From NCBI RefSeq assembly GCF_900109345.1, contig NZ_FNZN01000004.1:248001-312000 (forward strand): 64,000 nt of DNA, in the 5' to 3' direction. Numbering within the stretch: the stretch's first letter is position 1; each line of letters begins with the position of its first letter. A model generated the notes under the pieces. That model ran no database searches. It was given only the letters and a program-made list of their open reading frames with translations, and was not told the origin of the DNA. Positions 19,601 through 28,344 of the stretch are shown piece after piece. The translations under genes were made by a program, and so were the position numbers. Source of the DNA: Maribacter orientalis (GTDB lineage Bacteria; Bacteroidota; Bacteroidia; Flavobacteriales; Flavobacteriaceae).

Positions 19601-21000
19601 CCGATGTTTTACGAAAAGCGATGGGTAAAAAAATCTTTGCGGTACTGCAAAAAATGAAACCCCAGTTTTTAGAAGGTGGCGCTGCAAATGGGCACCCTAC
19701 AGAAGTTTTAGAGAAAATCTGGAAAGATTGGGAAGCCTTTGCTGCCTATGCCTTCAATAAAAGTCACTCTACCTGCTACGCATATATCGCATATCAGACC
19801 GCTTATTTAAAGGCCCACTACCCAGCCGAATATATGGCAGCGGTATTGAGTAACAACATGAACGATATTAAGCAAGTAACATTCTTTATGGAGGAATGTA
19901 AGCGTATGGGCTTAGATGTTCTCGGGCCAGATGTGAATGAATCGTATTACAAATTTGCAGTAAACAAACAAGGGGCAGTTCGTTTTGGTATGGGCGCCGT
20001 AAAAGGTGTAGGCCGTTCAGCTGTAGAGACTATTGTTAAAAATCGCCAAGAAGATGGTTCATTTAAATCGGTATTTGACCTTACGAAACGTATAGATCTT
20101 AGAGCTGCGAATAAAAAAGCTTTTGAAAATTTAGCTGTTGCCGGTGGTTTCGATTCTTTTGGCACCTCACATAGAGCACAATATTTTCACGATGAAGGCG
20201 ACGGAATTACCTTTTTGGAAAAGGTTATTAAATACGGAGCAAAGTTTCAAGAAAACGAAAACTCGGCACAAGTAAGTTTATTTGGCGATGCCAGTGAAGT
20301 GCAAATTCCAGAACCTATGGTACCACCTTGCGAGGAATGGGGAACGATGGAAAAATTACGTAGGGAAAAAGAGGTGGTTGGTATCTACATTTCTGGTCAT
20401 CCGTTAGATGATTTTAAAACAGAAATAAAATCCTTCTGTAATGCCAATGTTGCCTGTGCTACCGACTTACCTAGTTATGTGAATAGAGAACTCACGTTCG
20501 CAGGCGTTATAACCGATGTTCAGCATAGAGTTTCAAAAAATGGAAAAGGATGGGCGGCATTTACCATGGAAGATTATACTGACTCATTTGAATTCAGGAT
20601 TTTTGGAGAAGAATATTTAAAATTTCGCCATTTTCTAATGATCAATTCTTTCGCTTATGTGAAACTATTCGTTCGTGAGGGGTGGGCAAATAAAGATACT
20701 GGCAAGAAAGGTGACCCAAGAATGCAATTCAACAGTTTTATGATGCTGCAAGAGGTTATGGAAACCTATGCACGTAAATTGACCATAAAATTAGACATCA
20801 CCGAATTACAGGAAAGCAAAGTATTACAGCTGAAAGACACGCTTGTAAATCATAAAGGAGAGCATCCTATTAATTTTATAGTGTATGAGATGGAAGAAAA
20901 AATAAAAGTCAATTTATCGAGTAGAAGACAAAAAGTGCAAATCTCATCCGAATTATTACATCAGCTTGAAGAGCAAAATGTACATTACAAATTGAATTAA
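16615..21000 (+). CDS. dnaE: DNA polymerase III alpha subunit with fused N-terminal proofreading exonuclease
   Basis: This 1461-residue protein is the replicative polymerase. Residues 1-190 are a DnaQ-like DEDDh exonuclease (D6 and E8 in YLIFDTETTGLP, later HNATADVEATTR). The PHP domain begins at HLHNHSQFSV (263-267), with an apparently complete metal site. The polymerase core has GPGRGSAAGS and the catalytic aspartates D689 and D691 in MPDIDIDFDDEGR. The fingers, helix-hairpin-helix and OB-fold (TFAGVITDVQHRVSKNG near 1295) follow. Length is about 300 residues above E. coli DnaE because of the fused exonuclease, an arrangement known in Bacteroidota. It stands alone; no clear TAnnTTTG promoter was found in front. 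Confidence 0.96.
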   Translation: MYLIFDTETTGLPKNWNALYTDTDNWPRCIQIAWQLHDDMGKLIEHQDYLVKPDGFTIPFDAEQIHGISTELAEQKGIQLAEVLEKFNIAMSKTKFIVGQNVKFDLNIMGAEFHRLSVENPLQELPVLDTCTEHTAKLCQIPGGRGGKFKLPTLTELHQYLFGEPFGEAHNATADVEATTRCFLELVRKQQYSTEQLDVQPDYFKNFSEANPKEIELIGLKHINLKKASKKIADALWAKDTGGVSKEELKENIKTLEDATFAHLHNHSQFSVLQSTIAVKDLVKAAGDAEMPAVAITDHANMMGAFHFVKEIGAYNKSVQTKNAEAVEKGEEPTAKEVKPIIGCEFFVCEDHKNKSVKDYGYQIVLLAKNKKGYHNLAKMSSIAYTDGFYYVPRIDKKVIQQYKEDIIVLTGNLYGEVPGKVLNVGEHQAEEALLWWKQEFGDDLYMELMRHGQEDEERVNKVLLEFAKKHEVKLVATNNTYYCAKEDANAHDVLLCVKDGEKQATPIGRGRGYRYGLPNQEYYFKSQNEMKDLFKDLPDAILNISEILNKIEPYELARDVLLPVFDIPEEYKDPEDAVDGGNRGENAYLRHITYEGAKKRYPEITSEIRERIDFELDTIRNSGYPGYFLITEDFIREARNMDVSVGPGRGSAAGSVVAYCLKITNIDPLKYDLLFERFLNPDRVSMPDIDIDFDDEGRSRVMDYVIKKYGANQVAQIITYGTMAAKSSIRDTARVLDLPLSDSDRIAKLIPTMSKLSKIFGQSEADLKKKFRADDLEKIHQLLNIHDGDDLEGQTLKMARILEGSVRNTGIHACGVIITPSDITDFVPVATAKDSDLYVTQFDNSVVESAGLLKMDFLGLKTLTLIKDTVKIVKAKHGIDLVPDDFPLDDEKTYALFQRGETVGVFQYESPGMQKHMKDLKPSVFDDLIAMNALYRPGPMEYIPSFIARKNGNEEIAYDLPDMEEYLKETYGITVYQEQVMLLSQKLAGFSKGDADVLRKAMGKKIFAVLQKMKPQFLEGGAANGHPTEVLEKIWKDWEAFAAYAFNKSHSTCYAYIAYQTAYLKAHYPAEYMAAVLSNNMNDIKQVTFFMEECKRMGLDVLGPDVNESYYKFAVNKQGAVRFGMGAVKGVGRSAVETIVKNRQEDGSFKSVFDLTKRIDLRAANKKAFENLAVAGGFDSFGTSHRAQYFHDEGDGITFLEKVIKYGAKFQENENSAQVSLFGDASEVQIPEPMVPPCEEWGTMEKLRREKEVVGIYISGHPLDDFKTEIKSFCNANVACATDLPSYVNRELTFAGVITDVQHRVSKNGKGWAAFTMEDYTDSFEFRIFGEEYLKFRHFLMINSFAYVKLFVREGWANKDTGKKGDPRMQFNSFMMLQEVMETYARKLTIKLDITELQESKVLQLKDTLVNHKGEHPINFIVYEMEEKIKVNLSSRRQKVQISSELLHQLEEQNVHYKLN

Positions 21001-21205
21001 ATAAACTCAATCATAACAACCATACTTTACTCAGTCGTTATATCGTTAACAACATAGTTCTATTAACACTAAACAAATAACTATATTATGACTTAAATTT
21101 AGCTTTGGATACATGAAAACTAGCTAGATAAATTGATAAATTAGCTTGATACCTTTATAGTTAAAACGAATCGTGACCTCGTAAGGAATCGGAAGAATAA
21201 TTGAC

Positions 21206-21213
21206 TAAATTTG
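21206..21213 (+). promoter_or_regulatory. putative trxA -7 element TAAATTTG
   Basis: TAAATTTG matches TAnnTTTG exactly and ends 23 bases before the trxA start. No TTG is found at the expected 17-23 base distance, so the -33 part is weak or absent. Confidence 0.5.
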
Positions 21214-21236
21214 CATAATCAATAAAAGTAAATAAG

Positions 21237-21554
21237 ATGGCATTAGAAATAACAGATGCTACTTTTGACGAGGTAGTTTTAAAAAGCGATAAACCAGTAG
21301 TAGTAGATTTTTGGGCAGCATGGTGTGGTCCTTGTAGAATGGTTGGTCCTATTATTGACGAAGTAAGCACTGAATACGAAGGCAAAGCTGTTGTAGGTAA
21401 AGTAGATGTTGATGCAAATCAAGAATTCGCTGCAAAGTACGGTGTACGCAACATACCAACCGTTTTGGTATTTAAAGATGGTGAAATTGTAAGTAGACAA
21501 GTAGGTGTTTCACCTAAGAAAGTTTACACAGATGCTATTGACGCTGCTTTATAA
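21237..21554 (+). CDS. trxA: thioredoxin
   Basis: This 105-residue cytoplasmic thioredoxin is full length. The redox motif is WCGPC (C30, C33) after VVVDFWAA, and the cis-proline loop is RNIPTVLVFKDGE. It reduces disulfides of partners such as ribonucleotide reductase and peroxiredoxins. It is a single gene with its own -7 element and a strong terminator 26 bases downstream. Confidence 0.97.
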   Translation: MALEITDATFDEVVLKSDKPVVVDFWAAWCGPCRMVGPIIDEVSTEYEGKAVVGKVDVDANQEFAAKYGVRNIPTVLVFKDGEIVSRQVGVSPKKVYTDAIDAAL

Positions 21555-21580
21555 GCTGTTTATATAAAATATAATTTTTT

Positions 21581-21620
21581 AAAAAAGAGGATGACTAGTT
21601 TAGACATCCTCTTTTTTTTT
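21581..21620 (+). terminator. trxA terminator
   Basis: A perfect 13-bp inverted repeat (arms 21581-21593 and 21605-21617, core GAGGATG/CATCCTC) ends in a run of nine or more T. Confidence 0.88.
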
Positions 21621-21679
21621 ACCTAAATCTTAGCAGTTCAACCTTTGGAAGGTAGGGGGCAATTACTATCTTTAATCTC

Positions 21680-22609
21680 GTGAACTTACAATCAGAATTA
21701 AATAAATCATCATTATTCTCTAATCTTGAACTTCTTGCTAATCAAGTAGTAGAAGGGTTTATTAGTGGCATTCACAGAAGCCCGTTTCATGGGTTTTCTG
21801 CAGAATTCGCAGAACACAAAATCTACAATAACGGGGAGAGCACCAAGCATATCGATTGGAAACTATTTGCAAAGACCGATAAACTATATACAAAGCGGTA
21901 CGAGGAAGAAACCAACCTCAGGTGTCACATGATTTTAGATAATTCTGCATCTATGTATTATCCTGAAGTTGAAAATCTAAGTATCGATTCATTAAATAAG
22001 ATAGGGTTTAGTGTGTTAGCCATAGCAGCTTTGATGAACGTGCTTAAAAGACAGCGAGATGCCGTTGGTTTAAGTATCTATTCTGATAGTTATAATTACT
22101 ATGCCCCAGAAAAGGGAAGCGAACGTCATTTTCAAATGTTATTGGCGCAATTAAGTGAGATTGGTAAAACAAAGAATCCACCAAAAGAAACTAAAACCTA
22201 TACTTATCTACATCAAATTGCAGAAAATATAAAACGTCGTAGTCTAATTTTCTTGTTTACCGACATGTTTCAAAGCGAAAAAGATGACGCAGAATTGTTC
22301 GAAGCACTACGACACTTGAAATATAATAAGCATGATGTGGTCCTTTTTCACCCAATGGACAAGCAACATGAATTATTTTTCAATTTTGAAAATACTCCAA
22401 AACGATTTATTGATGTTGAAACAGGTGAGCATTTAGACCTTTATGCAGACAATATAAAAGATGCCTACCATGAGCAAATTAGCAGCTATATCACTGATAT
22501 TAAGATGAAATGCGCTCAATATAAAATTAAATATGTGGATATTGACATTCAAAGTGATTTCTCTACCGTGCTTAACACGTTCTTAGTTGAGCGAAATAAA
22601 TTTCTTTAG
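21680..22609 (+). CDS. DUF58 domain protein (MoxR-associated, vWA-like)
   Basis: The 309-residue cytoplasmic protein belongs to the DUF58 family, which usually works with a MoxR AAA+ ATPase. It has the conserved block SPFHGFSAEFAEHKIYN, GESTKHIDWKLFAKTDKL and a vWA-like metal site LDNSASMYYP near residue 95. The start is GTG at 21680; the next ATG is too far inside the conserved region to be the start. No MoxR gene is in the window, which is unusual as the two are normally neighbours, although a stand-alone copy is not rare in flavobacteria. Confidence 0.85.
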   Translation: MNLQSELNKSSLFSNLELLANQVVEGFISGIHRSPFHGFSAEFAEHKIYNNGESTKHIDWKLFAKTDKLYTKRYEEETNLRCHMILDNSASMYYPEVENLSIDSLNKIGFSVLAIAALMNVLKRQRDAVGLSIYSDSYNYYAPEKGSERHFQMLLAQLSEIGKTKNPPKETKTYTYLHQIAENIKRRSLIFLFTDMFQSEKDDAELFEALRHLKYNKHDVVLFHPMDKQHELFFNFENTPKRFIDVETGEHLDLYADNIKDAYHEQISSYITDIKMKCAQYKIKYVDIDIQSDFSTVLNTFLVERNKFL

Positions 22610-22633
22610 TCTAAAAAAATTTAAAGAAAATGT

Positions 22634-22663
22634 TTGTGCAATTCAATAAACAACATATATTTG
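22634..22663 (+). promoter_or_regulatory. tRNA-Asp promoter, TTG-N19-TATATTTG
   Basis: TTG (22634-22636), 19 bases, then TATATTTG (22656-22663) gives a textbook Bacteroidota promoter ending 17 bases before the mature tRNA 5' end. Confidence 0.8.
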
Positions 22664-22680
22664 CACTCGCTAAACGCCAC

Positions 22681-22754
22681 GGTCTGGTAGTTCAGTTGGT
22701 TAGAATACCTGCCTGTCACGCAGGGGGTCGCGGGTTCGAGTCCCGTCCAGACCG
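22681..22754 (+). tRNA. tRNA-Asp (GTC)
   Basis: A full cloverleaf is present: acceptor GGTCTGG/CCAGACC, D-loop AGTTGGTTA, anticodon stem CCTGC/GCAGG with loop CTGTCAC (anticodon GTC at 22715-22717), and T arm CGGG-TTCGAGT-CCCG. The discriminator is G. The 3' CCA is not encoded (GCA follows). It stands alone with its own promoter and terminator. Confidence 0.97.
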
Positions 22755-22758
22755 CAAG

Positions 22759-22787
22759 AAGCTCTCAAGAAATTGAGAGCTTTTTTC
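22759..22787 (+). terminator. tRNA-Asp terminator
   Basis: A perfect 10-bp stem (arms 22759-22768 and 22773-22782) with a GAAA loop and a run of T follows the tRNA by four bases. Confidence 0.88.
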
Positions 22788-22893
22788 GTTTATAAAAATT
22801 TCTTAGGAATAACACCAAATAACTTGATTAAAAAAGTGGCTATACATCCTTATTGAACTTGTATTAAATCACTTTGTCAAAAACAATGTAACT

Positions 22894-23766
22894 CTAGGTA
22901 GTTTTAAAAAATACCTTCTTAAAGGCCATAAATAACAATAGCGCTATAAAACCAATAGCCAAGCCTATAATAAATTCAACTAGTATACCTGGAACATTAG
23001 GCAAAAGATGGTGAAAAAAATCAATGTTGTGAACAAAAATGCCGCCAGAAACTAGTAGCAAGGCAATTGTTCCAATTACCGAAAGCGCTTTAATTACCTT
23101 AGGCAGCGCATTCACAAAAAAGTGCCCTATTTTATCTGAGATACTGTCCTCTTCTTTGTTGAGGTTAATTAATCTAAATCCGAATTCATCCATACGAACA
23201 ATAAGGGCCACAATACCGTAAACACCAACTGTTGCTAATAATGCTACCACAGAAACTACAGCAATTTGTATTTCTAAAGGTTCTTTAATCACTGAGCCCA
23301 AAGCAATGATTACAATTTCTATACTCAGAATAAAATCGGTTACTATAGCCGATTTTACCTTTGTCTTTTCCATTTCCAAAATTTCCTCTTTGCTTATTTC
23401 TTCCATTTCAACAATAGCATGGGCATGCTCATGAGGCACAAAAAATTCGTAAATTTTTTCGGCACCTTCGAAAGCTAGGTAGACTCCGCCTAAAACCAAA
23501 ACCACCGTTACTGCCCAGGGTAAAAAGGCACTTAATAAAAACGCTATAGGTAGAATTATAATTTTATTGAGAAGAGATCCTTTGGTAATGGCCCACAACA
23601 CAGGCAACTCTCGTTTAGAAACAAAACCCGAGGCTTTCTCTGCATTTACCGCTAAATCATCGCCAAGTATACCTGCTGTTTTTTTAGTTGCAATTTTACT
23701 CATCGCCGCAACATCATCTAACAGTGCTGCTACATCATCTAAAATCGCAAAAAATCCTGAAGCCAT
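22894..23766 (-). CDS. DUF808 family inner-membrane protein (YedI-like)
   Basis: This 290-residue protein begins with the family signature SGFFAILDDVAALLDDVAAM and contains about six hydrophobic segments (for example IIILPIAFLLSAFLPWAVTVV, IVIIALGSVI, LVEFIIGLAIGFIALLLF). A central hydrophilic loop includes FVPHEHAHAIVE, which is His-rich and could bind metal. Function of the family is unknown. It stands alone; its C-terminus faces the tRNA-Asp terminator. Confidence 0.85.
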   Translation of the reverse strand: MASGFFAILDDVAALLDDVAAMSKIATKKTAGILGDDLAVNAEKASGFVSKRELPVLWAITKGSLLNKIIILPIAFLLSAFLPWAVTVVLVLGGVYLAFEGAEKIYEFFVPHEHAHAIVEMEEISKEEILEMEKTKVKSAIVTDFILSIEIVIIALGSVIKEPLEIQIAVVSVVALLATVGVYGIVALIVRMDEFGFRLINLNKEEDSISDKIGHFFVNALPKVIKALSVIGTIALLLVSGGIFVHNIDFFHHLLPNVPGILVEFIIGLAIGFIALLLFMAFKKVFFKTT

Positions 23767-23988
23767 AGTCTTGTATTTTTTTCAAAAATAATTTATCCTA
23801 ATCATATTTTAGAATTCTATCCGTACAAATGGTAACTCAAGACAGATTTATAGAGTCTTACTATATATTTTGATTATAGAAATTTCTAAGATCAATACAA
23901 AAAACGTAACATATCAAAAAATACGAATCGATAAAGATTGCCCTATTTTATGTACCTTGATTTTCTAATTAAACAACTAAGACCTTTT

Positions 23989-25665
23989 ATGAAAAATTTC
24001 ATCTACCTAATAGGAATTACTTCTCTTCTATGCATAGGATGTAACCCTAAAAAAGAAGAAATTCTACAAACTAGACCCAACATTGTTTTCATAATGTCTG
24101 ACGACCATGCATATCAGGCAATTTCTGCATACGACAATAGTTTAATTGAAACACCGAACATTGATCGCATTGCAAAAATGGGAATGTTGTTTACCAATTC
24201 AAGTGTCACGAATTCAATTTGCGCACCCTCTAGAGCCGTAATTCTTACTGGAAAGCATTCTCACATCAATGGTAAAATTGACAATCATTTTCCTTTCGAT
24301 ACCACCAATGTGACCTTCCCACAGATTCTTCAAAAGGCAGGCTACCAAACAGCAATGTTCGGGAAACTCCACTTTGGAAATAACCCTAAAGGATTTGACC
24401 AATTCAAAATTCTACCAGGTCAGGGTGCCTATTACAATCCAGATTTCATCACAAAAAATGAAGGTGAAATCAATGTGAAAGGGTATGTGACAGATATCAT
24501 TACCGATATGACTTTAGACTGGCTAAAGACCGAACGCAAACCAGAAGATCCTTTTTTATTAATGTATTTACACAAAGCACCACACCGTTCTTGGTTAATG
24601 GCCGAGCGGCATATGGAAGAATTCACCAATAAAACCTTTCCAGAACCTGCAACACTGTTCGATACATATGAGGGTCGCCCAGCTGCGGCAGAGGCTGAAA
24701 TGAGTATTTTAAAACATTTAAGCTGGACAGGAGATAATAAAATTTACCCTGAAACCATCGATGAAATGAACGAACCAGAAATAGGCATCGATAAACGAAG
24801 ATTTGAAAATTCGGTCGGTCGAATGGATGCTGAGCAAATGCTCAAATTTAGAGCTCAGTACGATAAAATAAATGAAGATTTTAAAACAAACTACTCTTCA
24901 CTCAGCGATGAAGACAAAATGAAATGGAGGTACCAACGCTATATGCAAGATTATCTAGGCACCATTAAATCGGTCGATGAAAATGTAGGTAGGGTTTTAG
25001 ATTATTTAGAAGAGAATGATTTAATGGAAAATACCATCATCGTTTACACCTCTGACCAAGGATTTTATTTGGGCGAACATGGTTGGTTCGATAAGCGTTT
25101 TGTGTATGATGAATCGTTTAAAACTCCGCTTTTGGTCGCATGGCCCAACAAAGTAAAGCCTGGTACAACATCAGATGAAATGGTTCAGAATTTAGATTTC
25201 GCACAAACATTTTTAGATGCAGCCGGTGTAGAACAACCATCAGATATGCAAGGAGAAAGCCTTATACCTATTCTTACCGGTAAAATGGAAGACTGGAATC
25301 GTGAAGCGGTTTACTATCATTATTACGAATATCCAGCAGAACATATGGTTAATAGGCATTATGCTATTATCACCAAAGAATACAAATTAATTCATTACTA
25401 TTTTGACTTGGATCATTGGGAATTGATAGACCGAATAAAAGACCCTAAAGAATTAACGAATGAATATGATAACCCTGCTTATGCTTCTATTAAAGAGAAA
25501 CTACATAAAGAGTTAGAAGAAGTAAGAAAAAAGTATGGTGACAGTGATGAATTAAACCAAAAATACATAAATACCTTTATGGACGATGTAGAGAAAAATG
25601 GCATTTTCGGAGTCAATAAAGAGAAGCTAGGTGAGATTGTCAAAAAACGCAGTGAGAATAACTAG
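23989..25665 (+). CDS. sulfatase lipoprotein (FGly-dependent)
   Basis: This 558-residue sulfatase is anchored as a lipoprotein (lipobox LCIGC, C18). An upstream TTG at 23938 and ATG at 23950 would bury the signal peptide, so 23989 is chosen. Active-site marks are D38-D39 in FIMSDDHAY, the formylglycine cysteine C78 in CAPSRAVILTG, GKLHFG in the lysine/histidine position, and TSDQGFYLGEHGWFDKR near 345. The last block is typical of iduronate-2-sulfatase-like or N-sulfoglucosamine-like members. It differs clearly from the sulfatase at 9.7 kb. The substrate is probably a sulfated marine glycan. Confidence 0.92.
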   Translation: MKNFIYLIGITSLLCIGCNPKKEEILQTRPNIVFIMSDDHAYQAISAYDNSLIETPNIDRIAKMGMLFTNSSVTNSICAPSRAVILTGKHSHINGKIDNHFPFDTTNVTFPQILQKAGYQTAMFGKLHFGNNPKGFDQFKILPGQGAYYNPDFITKNEGEINVKGYVTDIITDMTLDWLKTERKPEDPFLLMYLHKAPHRSWLMAERHMEEFTNKTFPEPATLFDTYEGRPAAAEAEMSILKHLSWTGDNKIYPETIDEMNEPEIGIDKRRFENSVGRMDAEQMLKFRAQYDKINEDFKTNYSSLSDEDKMKWRYQRYMQDYLGTIKSVDENVGRVLDYLEENDLMENTIIVYTSDQGFYLGEHGWFDKRFVYDESFKTPLLVAWPNKVKPGTTSDEMVQNLDFAQTFLDAAGVEQPSDMQGESLIPILTGKMEDWNREAVYYHYYEYPAEHMVNRHYAIITKEYKLIHYYFDLDHWELIDRIKDPKELTNEYDNPAYASIKEKLHKELEEVRKKYGDSDELNQKYINTFMDDVEKNGIFGVNKEKLGEIVKKRSENN

Positions 25666-25760
25666 AGGCTTTAGATTTTCCGCTATAGCTTATTCAAGGC
25701 ATGCGATATTAAAATAAATTTCGAATAATTTAGTTTAATAATTATAAGTAAATCCTTAGC

Positions 25761-26192
25761 ATGAAAACAGTCTTATACATTAGCGAAGCCCTACATACAT
25801 TTACGGCCCAAGAACTAAAAGAACTCTCTTTTTCTTCTACTCTAAAGAATAAGGCTAAAGGAATAAGTGGGTATTTATATTATAAAGACAAACATTTTCT
25901 ACAATATGTTGAAGGAGATGAGCAATATATCAATGAATTAATCAATACGATAAAAACAGACCCAAGACATCGGTTTATTATGGCCATTGAAGAAAATAGC
26001 TTAGATGACAGAAGATTTCCAGATTGGGGTATGAAAAGCATCGCAGAAGTAATGTTCAACAATAGTGTCGTTGAAACAACCATTATTAAAACATTGACAT
26101 TATTTAAAGAAAATAATTTAACGCTCAGTGCATCATCAAAAAGTCAATTGTTTAGATTGATGGATGAATTATCGGTAAGTGTCCAAGCTTAA
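25761..26192 (+). CDS. stand-alone BLUF-domain blue-light sensor
   Basis: The 143-residue protein is a single BLUF (FAD-binding blue-light) domain followed by a short helical tail. All residues of the photocycle are in register with AppA: Y6 (VLYISEA), N30, Q48 (FLQYVEG), W89 and M91 (RRFPDWGMKS); the spacings Y-N 24, N-Q 18 and Y-W 83 are identical. DPRHRFIMAIEE and RRFPDW are family-typical. No output domain is present, so it must signal by protein contact. The neighbours (sulfatase and Gfo/Idh enzyme) do not reveal a partner. Confidence 0.92.
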   Translation: MKTVLYISEALHTFTAQELKELSFSSTLKNKAKGISGYLYYKDKHFLQYVEGDEQYINELINTIKTDPRHRFIMAIEENSLDDRRFPDWGMKSIAEVMFNNSVVETTIIKTLTLFKENNLTLSASSKSQLFRLMDELSVSVQA

Positions 26193-26314
26193 CTATTCAA
26201 ACAAAGTATATATCCCTTTTTTAAACCACTACAGGCCTAATAGCTTTATTAATTACCCTTTGTGATAGCTATCAAAGAATGCTACCCATATGATGGCTAA
26301 AACTTAATGTTCAT

Positions 26315-26322
26315 TATATTTG
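26315..26322 (+). promoter_or_regulatory. putative -7 element TATATTTG
   Basis: TATATTTG lies 22 bases before the start of the Gfo/Idh gene. The -33 TTG is not evident, so the call rests on the -7 box and the distance. Confidence 0.45.
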
Positions 26323-26344
26323 GTTTAATCTATAATTAGCTGGT

Positions 26345-27325
26345 ATGGCACTAATCAATTGGGGTATAATTGGCTGTGGCGAAGTTGCAGAAGTAAAAAG
26401 TGGCCCAGCTTTTCAGCGGGTCGAGAACTCCAACTTAGTATCGGTCATGCGCCGAGATGCTGAAAAAGCTAAAAGTTTTGCTGTCAGACATCATGTTCCA
26501 CATTGGTCTACTAATGCCCGCGACATTTTAAATAGCAATGACATCAATGCCGTTTATGTTGCCACTCCCCCATCTACACATTTAAAATATGCATTACAGG
26601 CGATTCAGGCTGGTAAACACGTGTATCTTGAAAAACCGATGGCTTTAAATGTTACACAAGCCAAACAAATATGTGATGCTATAGAAAAGAGTACTAGCAA
26701 GCTTACCATAGCTCATTACCGAAGAAAACTACCTTCCTTTTTAAAAGTAAAAGAGCTCTTAAGAGACCAAAAAATTGGTGAGGTTACGCATGTCGATATT
26801 CAAATACTACAACCTAATAAAACGAATATAGTCGCAGATACAGAAGAGAGTTGGCGTATAAACCCTCAAATATCCGGAGGTGGTTATTTTTACGATTTAG
26901 CACCGCATCAAATCGATTTGATGATTCATTATTTCGGACCGATAAAGACTGTTCGTGGGCTTTCATATACATCACAAAAAAATTCGTTGGTAGAGGATGT
27001 TGTAAACGGTATTATGGCTTTCGAAAATGGAATTCAATTTCGTGGTCTATGGAGTTTCAATACCTCTACCTTAAATAAAAAAGACCAATGCATCATTTAT
27101 GGTACAGAGGGCAACATCGAGTTTTCTTTTTTTGGTAGCGAGGTTATACTAACCACTACTGAAGGTATAGAAACCTTTTCATTTCATAACCCAAAACATG
27201 TTCAAGAACCAATGATAAAATCGACAGTAGATTATTTTTTAAATAAAGGTGAAAACCCTTGCCCCGCCGAAGATGGATTATTGGTCATGGAACTATTAGA
27301 GAAGTTAAGTGGGCGTAATACTTAA
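26345..27325 (+). CDS. Gfo/Idh/MocA family oxidoreductase, cytoplasmic
   Basis: This 326-residue protein has no signal peptide. The Rossmann loop is WGIIGCGEVAE, the nucleotide strand end is SVMRRDAEKA, and the conserved lysine sits in VYLEKPMALN (family EKP motif). The C-terminal substrate domain has GGGYFYDLAPHQIDLM, where the histidine is the usual catalytic position. It would oxidise or reduce a sugar or cyclitol with NAD(P). It stands after the BLUF gene on the same strand, 152 bases apart, and its stop overlaps the nucleoside hydrolase stop on the other strand by four bases. Confidence 0.88.
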   Translation: MALINWGIIGCGEVAEVKSGPAFQRVENSNLVSVMRRDAEKAKSFAVRHHVPHWSTNARDILNSNDINAVYVATPPSTHLKYALQAIQAGKHVYLEKPMALNVTQAKQICDAIEKSTSKLTIAHYRRKLPSFLKVKELLRDQKIGEVTHVDIQILQPNKTNIVADTEESWRINPQISGGGYFYDLAPHQIDLMIHYFGPIKTVRGLSYTSQKNSLVEDVVNGIMAFENGIQFRGLWSFNTSTLNKKDQCIIYGTEGNIEFSFFGSEVILTTTEGIETFSFHNPKHVQEPMIKSTVDYFLNKGENPCPAEDGLLVMELLEKLSGRNT

Positions 27326-28344
27326 TTTTTCTGTGTCGAAAACAACTCTAATTTAGCATAAAAATCTTCGAACAATAATCGGTTATCTAATTGTTGATAC
27401 ACCCGAATCATTCTTCCGTTTAAGTTCGTTTCATAAACTCCAGCATCATTAATTTTTGGCGATTGTTTAATAACATACGTACTCGATGATGGGTCTGGCT
27501 CAAAAGAAGACTGATTAGCTGTTAATAATACTAAGGGATTATCGCCATAAATATAGACTTCACCAATTGGTATATTCCATTTATTCAATTTACTAAAAGC
27601 TTCTGCCATTACACCATATAAATGGTTACCCAATTGACCCTTACCTTTAACTCGTGTTAAAAGTTCTGCGTCAGACATTATTGGTTGCCTGTATACATTT
27701 CTAGGCACTTGCCATAACTTAATGTTAGAGGTGTTGAAAATGACCTGAGCAGCTTTTATATCAATACCCAAATTGTATTCTAAGGTGGTATATCCTGGTG
27801 GTGGTATGGCAATGTCTGTATATTCTGGCCCACCAATCCAAACTAAAGTTATTTTATATGCAATTTTAGGTTCTAACAAATAAGCGCTTGCGATATTGGT
27901 TAAACCACCACCACAAACTACATAAAGTGGTAAATCGGTATCGGTTCGCATTGCCTCTTTAATAATTGCCTGCACAGCATCACTATCTATAGGTTTCTTA
28001 ACATCGGTCATACTTTCACTTTTGTCAGTATATACCGGTATTGAGTTTTCTAACTTTAAAATTTTTAGTATCTCTAGCGCCTTCTCTTTCGCATACTCAG
28101 AAGTTCCTGGGGCCCCAAAACCTTGTTCATATAAATGAGAAGCAATAACTCCGCGTATTTCTACGGATGGAGACATTAAATGATGCGCTAATTGAAAAAG
28201 TCCGTCTGGATCACCTCCTAAATCATTATCTATAATTACCCGCATACGCGGTTTTACCAACGCATTTAATTCTGACAAACCATCTTGTTGCGAAAAACTT
28301 AAGCTCGAAAAAGTCATAAGGAAGCAAAGGAATATAGATTTCAT
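27322..28344 (-). CDS. secreted nucleoside hydrolase family protein
   Basis: This 340-residue protein has a signal peptide (about 1-19, ending SLSFSQQ). It carries the acidic calcium and ribose site DNDLGGDPDG (D39, D41, D45, D47), a variant of the canonical DTDPGIDDA. Other family blocks are VVCGGGLTNIASAYL, LVWIGGPEY and TLEYNLGIDIKAAQVIF. Inosine-uridine-type enzymes hydrolyse N-ribosides; extracytoplasmic members in Bacteroidota form a separate group with unproven substrates. It is a single gene. Confidence 0.85.
   Translation of the reverse strand: MKSIFLCFLMTFSSLSFSQQDGLSELNALVKPRMRVIIDNDLGGDPDGLFQLAHHLMSPSVEIRGVIASHLYEQGFGAPGTSEYAKEKALEILKILKLENSIPVYTDKSESMTDVKKPIDSDAVQAIIKEAMRTDTDLPLYVVCGGGLTNIASAYLLEPKIAYKITLVWIGGPEYTDIAIPPPGYTTLEYNLGIDIKAAQVIFNTSNIKLWQVPRNVYRQPIMSDAELLTRVKGKGQLGNHLYGVMAEAFSKLNKWNIPIGEVYIYGDNPLVLLTANQSSFEPDPSSSTYVIKQSPKINDAGVYETNLNGRMIRVYQQLDNRLLFEDFYAKLELFSTQKN

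Noticed and set aside
23938..23988. TTG/ATG-initiated extension of the second sulfatase
   Set aside because: It would precede a complete lipoprotein signal beginning at 23989.
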